Made by a program: the position numbers and the translations under genes. The notes beneath the pieces were generated by a model. The model made no database searches. It saw only the letters and a program-made list of their open reading frames with translations, and was not told where the DNA came from. A DNA stretch of 6,245 nt from an uncultured Bacteroidales bacterium (GTDB lineage Bacteria; Bacteroidota; Bacteroidia; Bacteroidales; Paludibacteraceae), in contig CALCUH010000052.1 in the NCBI GenBank assembly GCA_937907165.1, positions 1 through 6,245 of the forward strand, given 5' to 3'. Of the stretch, positions 4,463 to 6,245 are shown one piece after another. How positions within the stretch are numbered: the stretch's first letter is position 1; each line of letters opens with the position of its first letter.

Positions 4463-6245
4463 TCATGCTTTCTGCCAGCTGTTCATCATACCCTCTACTT
4501 CCTCTTTTAACTTGTTGGCGAAATCGGAAAGCTTGATGGTTCCTTGGTCTCCTTCTCCTTGTTTTCTGACGGATACCTCTTCGTTTTCGCTCTCTTTCTC
4601 TCCGACGATCAACATGTAAGGAATTCTCTTCACCTCGTTGTCACGGATCTTGCGTCCAATCTTTTCGTTGCGGTCGTCGATGATAGCGCGGATGTCATTA
4701 GCGTCCAAATACTCAACCACCTTCTTGGCGTAGTCGTTGTATTTTTCGCTGATAGGCAAAACAACAACCTGATCAGGTGTCAACCACAATGGGAACTTAC
4801 CGCCCGTGTGCTCAATCAAGACAGCGACGAAACGCTCCATGGAGCCGAAAGGCGCACGGTGGATCATGACCGGTCTGTGCTTTTGGTTGTCTTCGCCCAC
4901 ATATTCCAAACCGAATCTCTCAGGCAAGTTGTAATCCACTTGGATGGTACCCAACTGCCATCTACGTCCGATGGCGTCTTTCACCATGAAGTCCAACTTA
5001 GGACCATAGAATGCTGCTTCGCCATATTCCACTTTAGCCGGCATATTTTTCTCTTTGCAAGCCTCCACGATAGCAGCCTCAGCCTTCGCCCAGTTCTCGT
5101 CGGAACCCACATATTTAGTGGTGTTGTTAGGGTCGCGGAGAGAAATTTGAGCTTCGAAGTTTTGGAAATTCAAGGCTTTGAATATGATGGAGATGATATC
5201 CATCACACGGATGAACTCGTCCTTCACTTGGTCTGGACGACAGTAGATGTGCGCATCGTCCTGTGTGAACGAACGTACACGGGTAAGACCGTGCAACTCA
5301 CCGCTCTGCTCGTAACGGTAAACTGTTCCGAACTCTGCGAGACGCAAAGGAAGATCCCTATAAGAACGAGGCTGCCACTTGTAAATCATACAGTGGTGAG
5401 GGCAGTTCATCGGTTTAAGCATATAGATTTCGCCTTCTTCTGGCGTCGTGATAGGCTGGAAGCTGTCTGCTCCGTAGTGATCCCAGTGACCGGAAGTGAC
5501 ATATAGCTCCTTGTTTCCGATGTGAGGTGTCATAACTTGTTGGTAGCCGAACTTCTTTTGAATTCTCTTCAAGAAATCCTCCAAGCGGAGACGAAGGGCA
5601 GTGCCCTTAGGCAACCACATAGGAAGACCCTTACCCACCATGTCGGTAAACATGAACAACTCCAATTCCTTACCGATTTTTCTATGGTCACGTTTCTTAG
5701 CCTCCTCCATCAATGTCAGATATTCGTCCAACATCTTTTTCTTAGGGAAGGTGATGGCATAGAGACGGGTCAATTGTTTGCGTTTCTCGTCGCCTCTCCA
5801 ATAAGCTCCCGCCAAAGAGGTGATTTTGATGGCTTTGATAGGGGAGACGTCAGGCATATGAGGACCACGGCAAAGGTCAGTGAATGATCCCTGTTCGTAG
5901 AGAGTAATCTTACCATCCTCCAATTCGCTGATTAACTCAGTCTTGTAAGTCTCTCCGCGGTCGCCGAACATCTTCAGCGCGTCCGCCTTGGAAATATCTA
6001 CTCTGGTGAGTGTCTGTTTCGTTGCGACGATGTCCGCCATCTTCTTCTCGATTGCGGCGAAGTCGCTCTCTTTCAAGATAACATCTCCGAAATCGATGTC
6101 GTAGTAGAAGCCGTTTTCGATAGCGGGACCGATTCCGAATTTTGCGTTAGGGTAGAGCGCTTGGATTGCTTGCGCCATCAAGTGCGCTGAGGTGTGCCAG
6201 AAGGTATGCTTTCCTTCCTCGTCCTCGAACTTGTGCAATTTTACC
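4463..6245 (-). CDS. thrS: Threonyl-tRNA synthetase, 5' end outside the window
   Basis: ThrRS charges tRNA-Thr and edits seryl-tRNA-Thr. About 593 residues are visible; E. coli ThrRS has 642, so the N-terminal TGS domain and true start lie beyond the right edge. The frame is open to the edge, so the TTG at 6238 is an internal Leu codon. Counting from the first full codon (6244-6242): editing site HTSAH (His17, His21) and CRGPH (Cys125, His129); class II motif 2 region with RYEQSGELHGLTRVRSF; zinc ligands Cys281 (MNCPHH), His332 (DDAH) and His462 (IHRAPFGS, motif 3); a C-terminal anticodon-binding domain from about residue 485. All key residues are present. It is convergent with the esterase gene, and is not joined to infC as is usual. 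Its promoter is outside the window. Confidence 0.97.
   Translation of the reverse strand, partial: VKLHKFEDEEGKHTFWHTSAHLMAQAIQALYPNAKFGIGPAIENGFYYDIDFGDVILKESDFAAIEKKMADIVATKQTLTRVDISKADALKMFGDRGETYKTELISELEDGKITLYEQGSFTDLCRGPHMPDVSPIKAIKITSLAGAYWRGDEKRKQLTRLYAITFPKKKMLDEYLTLMEEAKKRDHRKIGKELELFMFTDMVGKGLPMWLPKGTALRLRLEDFLKRIQKKFGYQQVMTPHIGNKELYVTSGHWDHYGADSFQPITTPEEGEIYMLKPMNCPHHCMIYKWQPRSYRDLPLRLAEFGTVYRYEQSGELHGLTRVRSFTQDDAHIYCRPDQVKDEFIRVMDIISIIFKALNFQNFEAQISLRDPNNTTKYVGSDENWAKAEAAIVEACKEKNMPAKVEYGEAAFYGPKLDFMVKDAIGRRWQLGTIQVDYNLPERFGLEYVGEDNQKHRPVMIHRAPFGSMERFVAVLIEHTGGKFPLWLTPDQVVVLPISEKYNDYAKKVVEYLDANDIRAIIDDRNEKIGRKIRDNEVKRIPYMLIVGEKESENEEVSVRKQGEGDQGTIKLSDFANKLKEEVEGMMNSWQKA

Noticed and set aside
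4544..5506. 320-codon open frame on the + strand opposite thrS
   Set aside because: It is an antisense shadow of a highly conserved gene, with no start signals and no recognisable protein pattern.
5522..5887. 121-codon open frame opposite thrS
   Set aside because: Antisense shadow of thrS with no supporting signal.
4463..6238. thrS as a complete gene starting at TTG 6238
   Set aside because: The frame continues to the window edge, and a full ThrRS has an N-terminal TGS domain that is missing here; the TTG is an internal Leu codon.
1..6245. CRISPR array, insertion sequence, tRNA gene or riboswitch
   Set aside because: No spaced direct repeats, transposase pattern, terminal inverted repeats, cloverleaf or known riboswitch core was found on reading both strands.

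Overview
The window looks like a chromosomal segment of a Bacteroidales-type bacterium (phylum Bacteroidota). Three things point there. Several upstream regions carry the Bacteroides-type -7 element TAnnTTTG. Most start codons lack a Shine-Dalgarno sequence and sit behind A-rich leaders. The ribosomal and IF3 proteins read like Bacteroidales orthologues. The exact genus cannot be named from this sequence.

Layout from left to right. Positions 1 to about 40 are the 3' end of a 5S rRNA gene, followed by a strong terminator, so an rRNA operon ends here. A gene-free stretch of about 350 bp then leads into the translation operon infC-rpmI-rplT (IF3, L35, L20) on the + strand, closed by a terminator at 1699-1729. 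infC appears to start at an ATC codon (433) behind the only strong Shine-Dalgarno in the window. Next, on the - strand, is a 76-residue single-pass or secreted acidic protein of unknown function. Its upstream region is the most information-rich non-coding DNA here: a complete -33/-7 promoter, a second -7 box almost touching the start codon, and between them a perfect 18-bp palindrome. An AT-rich gene-poor stretch (about 2161-2634) follows. Then comes a + strand gene for a secreted CBM6-CE1 enzyme, very probably a feruloyl esterase of the XynY type that removes ferulate from arabinoxylan. The right end is the C-terminal ~593 residues of threonyl-tRNA synthetase (thrS) on the - strand; its start and TGS domain lie outside the window.

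How the parts relate: in many bacteria thrS, infC, rpmI and rplT form one co-directional cluster. Here thrS is inverted and about 3.4 kb away from rplT, with the small acidic protein gene and the esterase gene between, and infC lies next to an rRNA operon. This suggests a local rearrangement of an ancestral translation cluster. The esterase stands alone, with no SusC/SusD or other glycan genes visible. I found no CRISPR array, insertion sequence, phage gene or defence system. The best leads for follow-up are the palindrome/promoter block at 2109-2197, the non-AUG start of infC, and the split thrS/infC arrangement.
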